A stretch of 64,000 nucleotides of DNA from Phytophthora colocasiae (taxonomy: Eukaryota; Oomycota; Peronosporomycetes; Peronosporales; Peronosporaceae): assembly GCA_018806915.1 (NCBI GenBank), contig JAGKQI010000034.1, positions 930,001 to 994,000 of the forward strand, read 5' to 3'. The notes under the pieces are model-generated. The model was not told the DNA's origin. It worked only from the letters and a program-made list of their open reading frames with translations, and made no database searches. Position numbers and translations under genes: made by a program. Shown here piece after piece: positions 39,259 through 50,535 of the stretch. Each line of letters starts with the position of its first letter. Positions within the stretch are counted from its first letter, which is position 1.

Positions 39259-40881
39259 TCACTCTTCCTGGTTTTCGCCGGCATTGGTTGGCTTTGCGTT
39301 ACCGTGTTTCTTGCGCTTCTCGCGTTTTCGACGCTTGCGATTTTCTTTTTGCGCAGCAGATAGCACCTTCCGCTTTGTGCCAGTTTGAGGAGCCCCAGCT
39401 TCGGTTGTACTTTCAGTGGAGGGAGCTGGTGCAGAAGCTTCGGAAGTTGCAGCAGTTGATGCTGCAGTCGCTTTCTCGGTCTTTTCATCCACTCCTGCCG
39501 GATCGCCACCAACTCGGTCAGCTCGTTCAAAGTATGCCACGAAAAACCCGTTCGTGGAGTCTTCGAGGCCGTTCGCACGCACAAGAGCCTTGGCCTGCTC
39601 AGTTGACAGACCTGCCACTTCGAGTCCACGGCGTGGCCACGAAGTCAGAGCAGGCTTCAAAACAAACGGTCGTGTAGCTCGAATGTTCTCGTCGGATTTC
39701 AAAGCTGCAGCGACAACCTCCTCGTCCTCTTTCTGGAAAATGGAGCAGGTCGAGTACACGACGCGCTCCACCTGCGGAAAGGAGAAGGCCTTACGTAGTG
39801 CTTCCAGCTGGAAATCTGCGAGCGATTGGAGACGTTTTGCCGTGTCCTCCTCGTACTCGGCGCCATGATCAGGTTCCAGCACCGTATCACGTGAGCTCGC
39901 AATGTCCAGCAAGTGATCCAAGCGATTTGTCATACCCGACCCAGAACACGACGGGTCCAGCAGAATACTGCGCACGTTGCGATACATCTCTCCATCCACT
40001 GGTACTTCCAGGAAGCTCTGGAGCTCGGCCTGAACGCGAATTGCAGCACCAGCAAGCTTCATTCGACGTTTCAATAGCTCCAGCCTCTTAGGTGATCGGT
40101 CAAATGCAAACACTCGTCTTCTTGGTATGGAGTTGTCGTCTCCGTCTCCATCCTGCTGCTGCAGCAGCATAGCTAGATGACTGGTTTTGTTGCCCGGCGC
40201 GGCACAAGCGTCGATCACATCCCCCTGCTTGTCCTTGGCGTCTGCGTGCTCTCCATGAAGCACGAAAGCCGGGAAACAACTGGCCTTGTCCTGCAGCACA
40301 AGCTTTCCGCTCTTGACCATTTCGTGCTCGTGCAGTTCCGTGCCTGAGGGCAGCACGAGCAGGTCACGCACGTCTCTGTCCTGTTTAGCGTCGAATTCCT
40401 TCGTGAAGGCCTCAGCCTCATCAGGTGAAGCCAGCAGTGTATTGACACGTACATACCGCGGCAGTGCGAGGTGCTGCTGGCGGTTCTCCGGCGGCAGCAA
40501 AGCCTCGTTGGACGCCACTTTGCGCTTGATTTTGAGCCTTGCCAACGCCGCTCGGAAGGCCGTTTGGTGCTGCACAAGCGCTTTCTTGACGTATCCACCG
40601 CCTTGGATTTTCTGACGACCGAATAACAGGTCGTAGAGTGCTACAAACACGAGAGCAGGCGGTTCCTTGGCGTTTTTAGGCGTCTTGAGAGCCTTGTGGC
40701 ATTCCGGAACGGCAGCCAGCAGCTCTCGTAGTAGCGGTTTGTACCGCAGTGTCTCACACACGAGTGCGAATGAGCTGCGCTTGTGCACCGTAGACTCGGC
40801 ATATGCGAGACTCTTGAGTCCGCCCTGACGCAGCTCCAGCTTGTGCAGCAACGCCGCCGCCTCCTTGTAGAGTTCGCTCAT
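39259..40881 (-). CDS. NSUN5: NSUN5/Rcm1-type large-subunit rRNA cytosine-C5 methyltransferase
   Basis: 540 aa from MSELYKEAAALL at 40,881, which aligns with the usual NSUN5 start; an upstream ATG at 40,914 is also possible. The Rossmann methyltransferase motifs are clear: DACAAPGNKTSHLA (S-adenosylmethionine loop), FAFDRSPKRLELLKRR, LLDPSCSGSGM (motif IV, in the SCSGSGM form typical of NSUN5) and VYSTCSIFQKEDEEVV (motif VI, catalytic Cys). It methylates one cytosine in 25S/28S rRNA in the nucleolus. The C-terminus is Lys/Arg-rich (RKRRKREKRKKH), a nucleolar-type tail, preceded by an Ala/Thr/Ser/Pro linker. It is convergent with the hypothetical gene ending at 39,209, 49 bp between stops. Confidence 0.92.
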   Translation of the reverse strand: MSELYKEAAALLHKLELRQGGLKSLAYAESTVHKRSSFALVCETLRYKPLLRELLAAVPECHKALKTPKNAKEPPALVFVALYDLLFGRQKIQGGGYVKKALVQHQTAFRAALARLKIKRKVASNEALLPPENRQQHLALPRYVRVNTLLASPDEAEAFTKEFDAKQDRDVRDLLVLPSGTELHEHEMVKSGKLVLQDKASCFPAFVLHGEHADAKDKQGDVIDACAAPGNKTSHLAMLLQQQDGDGDDNSIPRRRVFAFDRSPKRLELLKRRMKLAGAAIRVQAELQSFLEVPVDGEMYRNVRSILLDPSCSGSGMTNRLDHLLDIASSRDTVLEPDHGAEYEEDTAKRLQSLADFQLEALRKAFSFPQVERVVYSTCSIFQKEDEEVVAAALKSDENIRATRPFVLKPALTSWPRRGLEVAGLSTEQAKALVRANGLEDSTNGFFVAYFERADRVGGDPAGVDEKTEKATAASTAATSEASAPAPSTESTTEAGAPQTGTKRKVLSAAQKENRKRRKREKRKKHGNAKPTNAGENQEE

Positions 40882-40914
40882 GGTCAAAAATGGCTGGACG
40901 TAAAAAGTAGCCAT

Positions 40915-42119
40915 CTGAAATATGCGACGTGTGAGAACTCAAGCCAATTTGTACAGTACTTGTATTAATAGTATGGAATGGTTTTTTATAATTATTTCCT
41001 TTTTAAATCCAACAAGTTAGTTATTCTGTTTTTTTGGGTTTTTTTTCGGTTGTTTATTCAGCTGGCGTCCTTCACGACGATTAGGCGGATAGCACTTGGT
41101 CACTTTAAACGGCAAATATTCTCTTCTCGGTACGAGCTACACACGATCACGATAGGAAATTCCTGTGGACACATTCTTGTCACTACATCTATAACAATAC
41201 ATTTGATTCACTCTGACTAAAACAACAAACCTGATGCGAAGTAAAATTCATACCCTTGATACGGGAGGAGACTAGCAATTTCATTGTGCAATCTCAGCCT
41301 AACGTCCTCCATTCTTCACCGACTAATCCGTTGTAGTTTCAGCTCGCATGGCGTCGATAATGCGTAAGAGGTCTTCATATCAGTGATTCAGACGTGGCTT
41401 GGCAGCTTTACGAACCTCCACCGACACTAGAGCATGTAGTTCGCGCAGGTGAAAAGTCTTTGTGATCAAACATCCAGGTAGATTGTCGCTTGATGGGAAT
41501 TGAGAGTTTGCGAGGCTCCTCTTGACATACGCTTACACACGTCCTTCTGCAAGCAACGCCTTGCGCTTTAAGACGCATTTCTCACTGACACTCGACACGG
41601 AGTATTATAAGTTGTAGCCCACGTCACCTGGTACATCCCCACAAACATGAAACTTTGAATTAGGGTACTGCACACCTCCAGGAGACTACTTGCTGTCCAA
41701 ATGCTTACCGTGGTTAACTCAGCCGCTGCCTTGTCTCAATGGTTAATGAACCAGTCGCCCGATAGAAGACCGTTTTTAAACCGGTTTTCAACCGATATTT
41801 TTTTCCGAGTAAAAAAACAACCAATCTATAATTAATACATGTATTCGCGTACATGTTGGCACTGGTATTAGCGCCGGTGGACACTAGCAACGGTTATTCT
41901 GACGAAGACTAAAGATGACGCACTAATAGCGATTCACTGCGAGGCGTTTCGTGGGGTCAGCTGGCAGCCACTGCCACCGACAAGTGTGGAGAAGAGTGCG
42001 TTGAGCTGTTCAGCGCCCAATGGCATCGTAGATAGGGCGAACAGGATCCTGAACTCATTGCAACAACTCCAAAATAGTTCGCCATTGTATCACGCACTGC
42101 CATTTTCCAAGCTTCCGTC
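40915..42119. other. Intergenic region, nothing recognised
   Basis: 1.2 kb, AT-rich with T runs (41,028-41,048). No conserved frame on either strand. TACATGTA occurs at 41,836-41,843. Confidence 0.6.
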
Positions 42120-43118
42120 ATGCTGTCAAGTCTCAACAAGCGCAGCAGAACACGATGGACAACTTGTTACGAGGAAGAATTTCCCGTTGACGGGGAGTTT
42201 GCTACCTCGGCAGCTCTTGTCCCTGTGGTAAACCCAACTCCACAGCAGATCGCGACACTAGAACTTGCCGTCGCAGAAGCCACGTCGCAAGCAGACGCTC
42301 TTAATCAACGGAGACGCCGCTCGCGTCGGGTATCCAAGAACTGCCGTACACTGAGCAAATGGGGTCCGAGTAGCGCCCATTTCCGACGTGCGCAGAACTC
42401 CAAGCCTGATGCCAACCAGACTGAGCATCGACGCAAGATGTTGGCCACGCAGGAGATGCAGCGGATGCGGCAGCAGGTGCTGGCGCTGGAGAGACGCCAG
42501 TCACTGCTCTCTGCGCTACACCTTGCTCGTCAAGCTAATGCCATTCAGCTTGTGTCGGACAAGGTGCACAGGTACTACCAGGTTTTCTCACACGGATATG
42601 ACCCGACCCGCAGTGATGCCTGGGAAACGGAGGCACTGTTGCGAAGTATGATGCTGCCAACTGTGCAGTCTTCGGCCTTCCGTGACCTTGATACGTTCCT
42701 AATGCAATGGCACAACTACTCACGCTACCACGCGGAGATAAAATTGTACTGCGAGCAGATCCAAGTGTTGGAGAGTGACGATCCGTATGTGTATCCCGTT
42801 CAGTGCATTGGACGCAGTACACTTCGGATCTCCCGTGACACTATCAAACACTTCTTTCAGCCGCTCCTGGCTGACGAGGAGTTGGTGCAGCGTCTTGTGG
42901 GCAAAACGTACGACTTCCCGTTCGTCTCGCGGTTCTACTTCAACTCTAGCGGCCGAGTCTTCAAAGTGGAGCCACGAGCAGAGTTGGCGGCAGGACTCTT
43001 GGACCTCGTTGTGGACCCATTCTCAACTGTACGCATGCTTGGCGCCTCGAAGTTGTCTGATGACGGTTGTCTTCACGCCTACTCAAACCAGGAGAAACCA
43101 GCCATGGATAATAATTGA
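42120..43118 (+). CDS. Basic/coiled-coil protein, possibly a bZIP-like oomycete transcription factor
   Basis: 332 aa, single exon. Residues ~60-75 are strongly basic (QRRRRSRRVSKN). A second basic stretch then leads into a heptad-like helix (HRRKMLATQEMQRMRQQVLA), resembling a bZIP layout although the canonical N-x7-R is not clear. The C-terminal ~190 residues (SHGYDPTRSDAWETEALLRS, KTYDFPFVSRFYFNSSGRV) look like the ligand- or dimer-type domain seen with bZIP-like oomycete proteins. That is recollection, not proof. No signal peptide. Its stop is 25 bp from the stop of the convergent LRR gene. Confidence 0.5.
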   Translation: MLSSLNKRSRTRWTTCYEEEFPVDGEFATSAALVPVVNPTPQQIATLELAVAEATSQADALNQRRRRSRRVSKNCRTLSKWGPSSAHFRRAQNSKPDANQTEHRRKMLATQEMQRMRQQVLALERRQSLLSALHLARQANAIQLVSDKVHRYYQVFSHGYDPTRSDAWETEALLRSMMLPTVQSSAFRDLDTFLMQWHNYSRYHAEIKLYCEQIQVLESDDPYVYPVQCIGRSTLRISRDTIKHFFQPLLADEELVQRLVGKTYDFPFVSRFYFNSSGRVFKVEPRAELAAGLLDLVVDPFSTVRMLGASKLSDDGCLHAYSNQEKPAMDNN

Positions 43119-43143
43119 GTCTAATGAGCACTATTGTGTTGAT

Positions 43144-43943
43144 TCATGAAATAATGTGGCAACGCTGTCCTTTAGAATCTGTAAGCGCTTGAAATTCTTT
43201 AGGTAGCACATTTCCATTGTCCAGAGGGTCAAAATTGTTCCCTTGTAGTTCCCTGCAACCACAACTCGAACAGTTAGCAGCTATCACCGCAGTATTCCAT
43301 TGTGTAAGGGGTACTTACAGGAATTCCAGCTTCGTTAGCTGCGCAAGTGACGCCGGAATGGCCCCTACAAAGTAGTTACGGTCGAGACGTAATGTGCGCA
43401 ACGCACTGAGTCGTGATAGTGTATCCGGCACGTGACCAGTGAGGAAATTCGAGCTTAGGTCTCTGCGTCACAACAAATCCATTAGCTCTCAGCATTTGAA
43501 TAAAAGTAAATCCAGTCAAACTCACAGCTCTCGCAGCCCGCCGAGATCTTTACGAGGGAAATCGTGGGGTAAGACCCCCACGAGATTATTGTTCGGCAGT
43601 CGGCTACTCCAGCATCAACGTTAGTTCCCCATTACTTTACAAGTGTCACGTGTAACGTACATGGACTGAATCCGGCCATAGCGATCACACACAATGCCGT
43701 ACCACTAGAATGCATCGAGTTAGGGATATCACAAAGAGGAAGAGTTTGCACAGAAGTACTTACACTGTCAACACATGGGTCGCTGTGCTCGTTCAGAATT
43801 GCCCATTGCTTCACCCAGCGCTGGCCCTGAGTTGCCCAATACAGTAGCTTTAACGCACCACGTTCGTTCCGCGTGACAGCCAGAACTGAGCTCTTAAACG
43901 CCAGCAACAGTAAGAACAGAGCAGCGAATACATTCCGATGCAT
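43144..43943 (-). CDS. Small secreted leucine-rich-repeat protein
   Basis: Five inferred exons: 43943-43764, 43704-43661, 43603-43526, 43462-43319, 43252-43144, 184 aa in phase. It has a signal peptide (FAALFLLLLAFKSSVLA), an LRR N-cap (ERGALKLLYWATQGQRW... DPCVDS + WYGIVCD), then about four LRRs of the plant-like type (NNNLVGVLPHDF, DLSSNFLTGHVPDTLSRL, LRLDRNYFVGAIPASLAQL, ELQGNNF). Introns fall between the repeats. There is no membrane segment or kinase, so it is probably an extracellular LRR protein. Plant-type LRRs with GxIP are common in oomycete surface proteins. Family size is small; a full-length relative might be longer. Confidence 0.75.
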
Positions 43944-44077
43944 CGTGATTGATCACTTCATTACCAACATGGCTACAAAAATAATACCGGACTTAATCGA
44001 ATTCCTCCAATACCACATATATATCATTTCAGAGTGAAACAGATAATTATCTGCGGACAGAGAGCATAGCAGCGGAG

Positions 44078-47000
44078 ATGCTGCTAGAGAAGCCCCAGGA
44101 CGTCAAGCACGAGAACTCTACGGGCACAGGTAGGTGCTAAACTTGTAACTAAGACACTATTCTAGTTTATGCCGTTCTTTCGGATTCCATATTCGATCTG
44201 GTTGCTGTGTTCTAATGTGATGGGACAATATGACACTGTGGTAGTATGCGCTATCTACGGTGTGGACGCCCACCCTACGTTGCAGCTGTTTGCCACTGCT
44301 GGAGGAGACAATACAGTGAAAATATGGTCTCTACAGACACCACAGGGGGAAGGAATCGCCACATTTGAGCTGCTGGCGACACTAGCGAACCATCAACAGG
44401 CTGTTAATTGCGTCCGCTGGGCTGGACATGGCCGCTATTTAGCCTCAGGCTCCGACGACCAGTTGGTGCTGCTCTACGAGCTACAGGCGGGTACTCCTGC
44501 CCCTGTTCCTTTCGGTTCCAATGCTCGTCCTAATAAGCAGAACTGGGTACGCTGCTCCACGCTCGAGAGACACACTATGGGTATGATAGGACAAGAATCT
44601 CTCGCATTTTGGAGGAGATGAAGATGCTGACACTGTTGACTATGGCGCATTCTACAGATGTGGCTGACGTTGCATGGTCACCGGACGACCGCATGCTGGC
44701 AACGTGCAGCATTGACAACACTATTCTGATCTGGGATGTGGGCGTCGGTGCGCTAAGTGAGGTCATGACACAGCCGCTGCAGACACTGACAGGTCACAAT
44801 GGCTGGGTGAAGGGCGTTGCGTGGGACCCAGTCGGAAAGGTGTGGGAATGTGTGGCTCAATGAGAATGATTTGTTGCGGATCTGACACCTGCTCGGTTGC
44901 ATTGTGATGCAGTATCTATCGAGTGCCGGCGAGGACAAGACTGTGCGGATGTGGAAAGTTGCTGACTGGCAGGAATCTGATGTAGTGACCGAGCCATTTG
45001 AAGGATGCGCCTCCACGTCGCACTTCCGTCGACTTTCGTGGTCTCCTGATGGCTCAGTCCTCTGCGCTACCCACGCTTACAGTTCGAAGAAGAATATTGC
45101 AGCTTTGCTCAACCGAGGAGCGTGGACCAATGATCTTAAATTTGTGGGCCACCGAGGTGTTGTGACCAGTGCGCGGTTTAACCCCAAATTACTTGGTGCG
45201 TTGCGTGATGAGAACGGACGGATACTGTCGTATTGTGCTAATATTTGTACATTGTGCATTGCAGTGACCAAGGCAGACCCGGATAAAGAGTTTGCATGCT
45301 GTGCCGTGGGCGGTGAAGATGCGACTGTCAGCATCTGGCTGGCACATCTAGCACGCCCATTGGCGGTCATCAAGGACTGTTTTGACTCGTCAGTCACGGA
45401 CCTGACTTGGTCCAGCTCTCAATCTCTTCTCCTTGCTTGCTCGCTCGATGGGTCTATCTGTTGCTTTCAGTTTACAGGAAATGAGATTGGGACCCCTGTC
45501 TCTGATGCGCAGCAAAGCAAGCTTCTCCAGGCGAAGGTATGCATGCATGCTCTCTGTATTTATCCGTGAAAAGATGTACGTATTGACATTATTTCGCAAT
45601 TCCTTACTTGGTATAAAGTATGGGTCCCGAGCCGGCATAACACTCGCATCAACTCTGGTGGAGAACCCCATTCAACTTCAGGTACAATCAATTTTGCGCC
45701 AGTTGGTGTGGGACGAGGTAATTGACGAGCGAATTTATGTATTGCAGCTTGAAGAAAAGTCGACGACCTCGCCACGTTTGACAGTCAACCGGAATTCTGG
45801 ATCCAGCGCTGCACCAGCCGTAACGCACACGACAAATACACTCGTTCCAAAGAAGAAGAAGAAGGTCGGTGCACAAACACCCAGCACACTGCCGAACAAG
45901 CCGCCAAGCGGAGCAAACCAAAGCGATAAAAAGCGGATTTCCCCAGTATTACTTCAAACGGAGACGATATCTTCAGCCAACAACAATCCAGCTTCATCGC
46001 GAAACAATATTCGCAATATCCTAGGCCCGACCATCGTGTCCCCGACCGCTTCGGATGTTACACTTCTAGATGCTCGGATGGCATCGACTACTGGGAAGGA
46101 GGTTAACGTTGTTCCGGATGCTACTAATTCTGCTACGATCCAGACAAACTCAGCGTCAAACGACAATGAGAAGACTGGAGCCGCCTCCAAGGAGAAGCCG
46201 TCCCCAGCGGCGACAAATGGCGCGTCGTCTAGGCCGTTAAAGCCGGAGATGAAGAAAAATGGAATTGATACGGGCTCCTTGAAGAGAAAACGAGAAACAG
46301 AACGTGCTCCAACTCAAGCTGCTATGGTGGTCACGAAGTCGAGGGAAGTTGCAGCACGGCCACCGAAGCTTCTCAATGAAAGGTTTGTTGAATTCCATTT
46401 AGAGCTGTGGTGTAGAAAAGCTATTAACCTCAATTGTGCAGTGCTGCTGGTGTAGCCAGCGGAGGTCAGTTGCTGCCTGAATTCCCATTTAGACTGCAGT
46501 TCTCAGTAGAAATCGATACCAACACACAATCCAGCACTGCCATTAGCTGCTCCACTGGCAGAAAAAGAAGTGGATCGATGTCTTCTAAAGCGGTGGTGGA
46601 GGTTATTGTTCACAACCTGAAGAATCCCCAGCCAGAAGAAATCATAGGTGAGACTACGGATTGCATGTGTGCGTTCACGTGATTAAGAACTGCGTCACTA
46701 ACACTCTTGATCACACTACTGAACAGAATTAGGCCCAATTTATTCAAGCGTCAAATGCTCTGAAGGCAGCGAGGTCAAGTGGATTGACCGCATTCCTGGT
46801 CGTGCCGTGTGCGCAGTGGGAAACGCAAGATACTGTACTATTGGTGTACACAATGGCGACCTCCTTGTTCTTAACACCAGCGGAAGACGTCTGTTTCCGT
46901 GCATTGGTACGTGTAAGGTGACTTCGCTCGTATCTATTCAGAAGCTGATGCTCTCCGTGTTGGTGTTCTTAGCTCTAGGTAGTGCTATCTCAGTAATGGA

Positions 47001-48286
47001 GTGCAGTGTAGATGAGTCGCCCTATTTGCTGGTGATCCTGGTGACAGGCGATCTCAAGATCTGGGATCTAGCACGGCGCAAGCTTACGCTCTCGAGCTCA
47101 ATAGAGGCGATTACAAACGTAAGTTTGAACTTCATAAGCCTAGACTTGATTTCTGACTTCTTGTACGATGTCATAGATCACGCCAGAAGATCATCGCAAG
47201 CTGACACTACTCCGGTGCCAGGTGACGACCAAGGGGATGCCACTGATTACGTTTGCAGAGTCGAACGCAGAAACGAAAACGAGCTCGAGCCTCCTGTCAT
47301 ACACATTTGACTCGGAGATGTCAGCATGGTGCGAAAAGAGCTTAATGATTGCGAGTTTTACCCGCTTTTGCTCATGTTTCTGGCTTAATATCGTGTAGGA
47401 TGCGAGTAGCAGACGACAGCTTCGTGTTTTCGGACTTCGCATCTGCTCTGCCGACAGACGCAGTTCGAGTTAAAAGTGTTCCTGTACGGATTTCGGTCTT
47501 GCAATTTTTTTTGCACCTACTCACCAGGTAAATAACTGACCGATGTCCATTTTGTATTGCAGATTGGGCCACTGCGCCGACTGCAAAACGCCTCTGGGTA
47601 TGGTCGAACGCAGAGAGGAATCGCTTCGGCAATGCTGTCGGGTATGTCAGACCCACTGATGCAGCGTAACATGACGCGGTCACACCTTGAGCACCAAGTC
47701 GCGGCTGCGGTTATCCTAAAAAGCTCTGCTGAATATCGCTATTGGTACGCTCAAGCTCTGTAATCGTGCGCATTATCTTGGTGTTGATGACGTTTGAATT
47801 GCGTACTTGACCGCAGGATTCAAGCGTACGCAAGGTTCTTGACGCATGACGAGGATGTGACTCGTTTGGACGACTTGTGCGCTGAAATGATGGGGCCCTT
47901 CCACGCGTGCGTGCTTTGCGGTACTGGAGGTGTTCTTGACATGAGTAATATTAAGTGTCTTGTCTTCTGTTCTGCAGGCCGTCGTCTCCAAGGGAAAAGA
48001 AGAACTCCGTTGCCGATAATGGCGGCGAGTGGGATCCGACGGTGCTGGTACGTTGTGTTGTAGTGTATGTTAGCAATGGCCAAGCCGTCATGGTGCTTCC
48101 ATGGACTGACACTAGATTGGAAAACAGGACCTCTTTAAACGAGACGTGTTGAAGTCGCACATCCTGCCGACGATCGCTGCGAATCGCGCGTTGCAGCGTG
48201 TGGTGACCAAGTATCAGTTGATGTTGAGTGAGATTGAAGCACGCGAACAAGGAGAGAACGACGAAGAAGAAAAAGACGAGTCTTAG
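44078..48286 (+). CDS. HIRA: HIRA histone H3.3 chaperone subunit (WD40 repeats plus Hira domain)
   Basis: Sixteen inferred exons: 44078-44129, 44245-44580, 44658-44839, 44913-45195, 45265-45536, 45619-45681, 45748-46382, 46442-46647, 46733-46906, 46979-47118, 47177-47328, 47399-47483, 47563-47759, 47817-47906, 47978-48047, 48128-48286. They sum to 1,031 aa, the usual HIRA length. The N-terminal WD40 propeller is clear (NHQQAVNCVRWAGHGRYLAS, VADVAWSPDDRMLATCSIDN, YLSSAGEDKTVRMWK, AVGGEDATVSIW). A basic, disordered middle follows, then the C-terminal Hira domain (GPLRRLQN, HLEHQVAAAVILKSSAEYRYW, LKSHILPTIAANRALQRV). It should deposit H3.3-H4 independently of replication in the nucleus. The 66-bp intron at 45682-45747 is in frame and could be retained. 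Confidence 0.92.
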
Positions 48287-48664
48287 CAACGGCATCGGGA
48301 ATGGTGTCGGTAGGAATCGCAGCCATCTAGACCAACCCGCAATGGAACAGCGACGACAGCATGTTGCGCGCTCCTTATCCTGGAAATTCTCGTCGTCGCT
48401 CTTGTAGTGTTCAGAACGGACAAGACGCAGTTCCACCCCATTATTAAGTGCCGGAACGGTCCAGTTACGGTATTTCTTCCGCCCAACGCCTGGATTAGAA
48501 GCCGGATGGTGCGTTTCACTTTGCGAAGTCGGTACTCGGCGGACATGCAGTGGCGTCTGCTAATGCTGGCTTGCCCCAACATCTCGGTGCAGCTCTGCAG
48601 ACGGTCAACAAGTACTTCTTGATCTGCGTCCCCAGCGCGTGTCTTCCCTCGTTCATGAACCCCG

Positions 48665-50374
48665 ATGCCAAAGGAGGCTGTGCTGTATACGACTATTGCT
48701 GCAGTGCACCGACACCGACAGGACCCCGTTGCCGACACGGTAGCAGAGCTCAGCGCCGAAGCTTCTGCACCTGCCGCTGAAGTTGAAACCGTAGGCGAAC
48801 ATAAAGTGAATCTTCGTCAAGTCATGGAAATCTATGGGCTACAATTCCGTTCCGTGGCAAAAGCGATCGAGTGTTCACGTATCGTCGATCGTGTCCTCAC
48901 CAATCCGGGTTTGGAAACTCGAGAGCATTTCGTGCTAGTTGCTCTATTAACATGTTAATTTGTGTGCAGGTGTCGTGAACGTTGTGAAGAAGCTGATGCA
49001 TGCCAATGCTGATCTTCAAGGCGTAAGTTGTTGTTTTAGTGATATGCTGTGAAGTTTGGCCACTCTTTTCTCACAGTGCTCCAGCTTGTGATGGCTTGGA
49101 AAGGTGTCGGTCTCCGCATTCTAGACGGTTGTTCAGAAGCGTCCTCACCTCCTGCATCTCCATCCTCTTCCAATGTGGGTCCAGTGCCTAGAACCGGTCA
49201 ATGTACCATTTATCCGAAACAATATTACGACGTGAGGGATTCGTGGAGAGGGGAGGAGCAACAGCAAGAAGCTGAGGATGGAGTGTTACCACCTGACAGT
49301 TTTACCACGCTCGATAATGGCGAGGCAGTCCTGGGATCACAGAAAGATGCTTCACTAGCAGACGAAGGCAACAATCAAACAGAGGATCATTCCTATGACG
49401 TGCCTACTTCCCCCGTTGCTCTACTCGAGACTGGCAGCGCTCAAGACATGGAGATACAGCTTGCTAGTCTGCAGCGCTCACGCACTGACTGGATCAGTTC
49501 GCCATACAAGACCAGAGCGGAGATCCATGTGACCTACGATCCAGAGCATGCTCGCTACGAAGGTCTGCCCGAGGAATGGCGAACACTCAATCTTCAGTTC
49601 GGCTTACCACTTGAACAGGTTCCCAAACGCGAGGTGGAGGGATACGAAGCCAAACTGCCTGCTGTACTAGAGATGATGAAGACCTGCTTTCTAGCGCACA
49701 ATGGAGTTAGTACCGAAGGAGTGTTCCGCCTAGCACCAGACCAGAAAGAATACAACGACGTCAAGACCGCGATTAACGACGGATCGCTCGAGGACTGCTC
49801 CGATGTCCACATCATGGCGTCTCTCATTAAGGTAAATACCATCGTAAGGATAACTACTGAGCGTGACTGATTTTCATTTGTTTATCGTGCAACCAGGTTT
49901 GGTTTCGAGAATTGCCCGTAAGCCTCTTCAATATGCTACCAGAGCAGCAGATCGCTCTCACGTGCGAGTTGGTGGTATGTTTACAATGAAAAATAGAAGC
50001 CTACTGGTATTGATCCTAACTTTTCTGTTTGTAGGATCCAGACCCCAAGGTCGTTTTGCAGTCGCTCAAGACTTTGCCTTTACTGCATCAAACTGCTGTG
50101 CTGTGGCTACTGGACTTGCTGAACGAAGTTATCAAGCATCAACATGAGAATAAGATGACCGCTAAGAGCATGGGTATGTTGTCTTTTACCTTTATTTTTA
50201 CTAGTGTGAAGCAGTATACTCACGCCATACTCATGTCTTTCTTTCACAGCTATCGTCATAGCGCCTAACCTGATGACAGTCCAGACCTTGGACGCTGCAG
50301 TTGTCGTTACCACCTATCGACAAGTTGCTGACTATGTTCAGTTGTTACTACGTGCTCGATCGCAGACAAGATGA
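48665..50374 (+). CDS. CRIB-domain RhoGAP (GTPase-activating protein for Rho/Rac/Cdc42)
   Basis: Exons 48665-48908, 48970-49022, 49085-49831, 49897-49974, 50035-50173, 50250-50374, 461 aa in phase. A CRIB/p21-binding motif is at about 235-258 (ISSPYKTRAEIHVTYD then YEGLPEEW). The RhoGAP domain follows from about 270: FGLPLEQVPKRE, STEGVFRLAP (Arg finger), KVWFRELPVSLFN, LPLLHQTAVLWLLDLLNEV, then AIVIAPNLM. The CRIB part would bind GTP-loaded Rac/Cdc42-like proteins and the GAP part stimulate hydrolysis, so this is a feedback regulator of cell polarity. The N-terminal ~90 residues form a helical segment (LRQVMEIYGLQFRSVAKAIE). Upstream exons are possible but not supported in 48,287-48,664. Confidence 0.85.
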
Positions 50375-50535
50375 CAAGAAAAAGTTGGCAATGGTCTTCG
50401 TTTTTTTATTGATATCGATCTGGAATAATTTAAAACCCTATGCAAAAAAGGAAGCAAGCAAGCAAAAAGGAGACTGAAAGTGGACAAAGCTGACTGTCGA
50501 CACATCTATCCAAGTACTAAGCTCTTGTGTGTTTA

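Noticed and set aside
48287..48664. Upstream exons of the RhoGAP gene, including a possible PH domain
   Set aside because: Frames here are short, change often and show no PH pattern; splice joins to 48,665 could not be supported.
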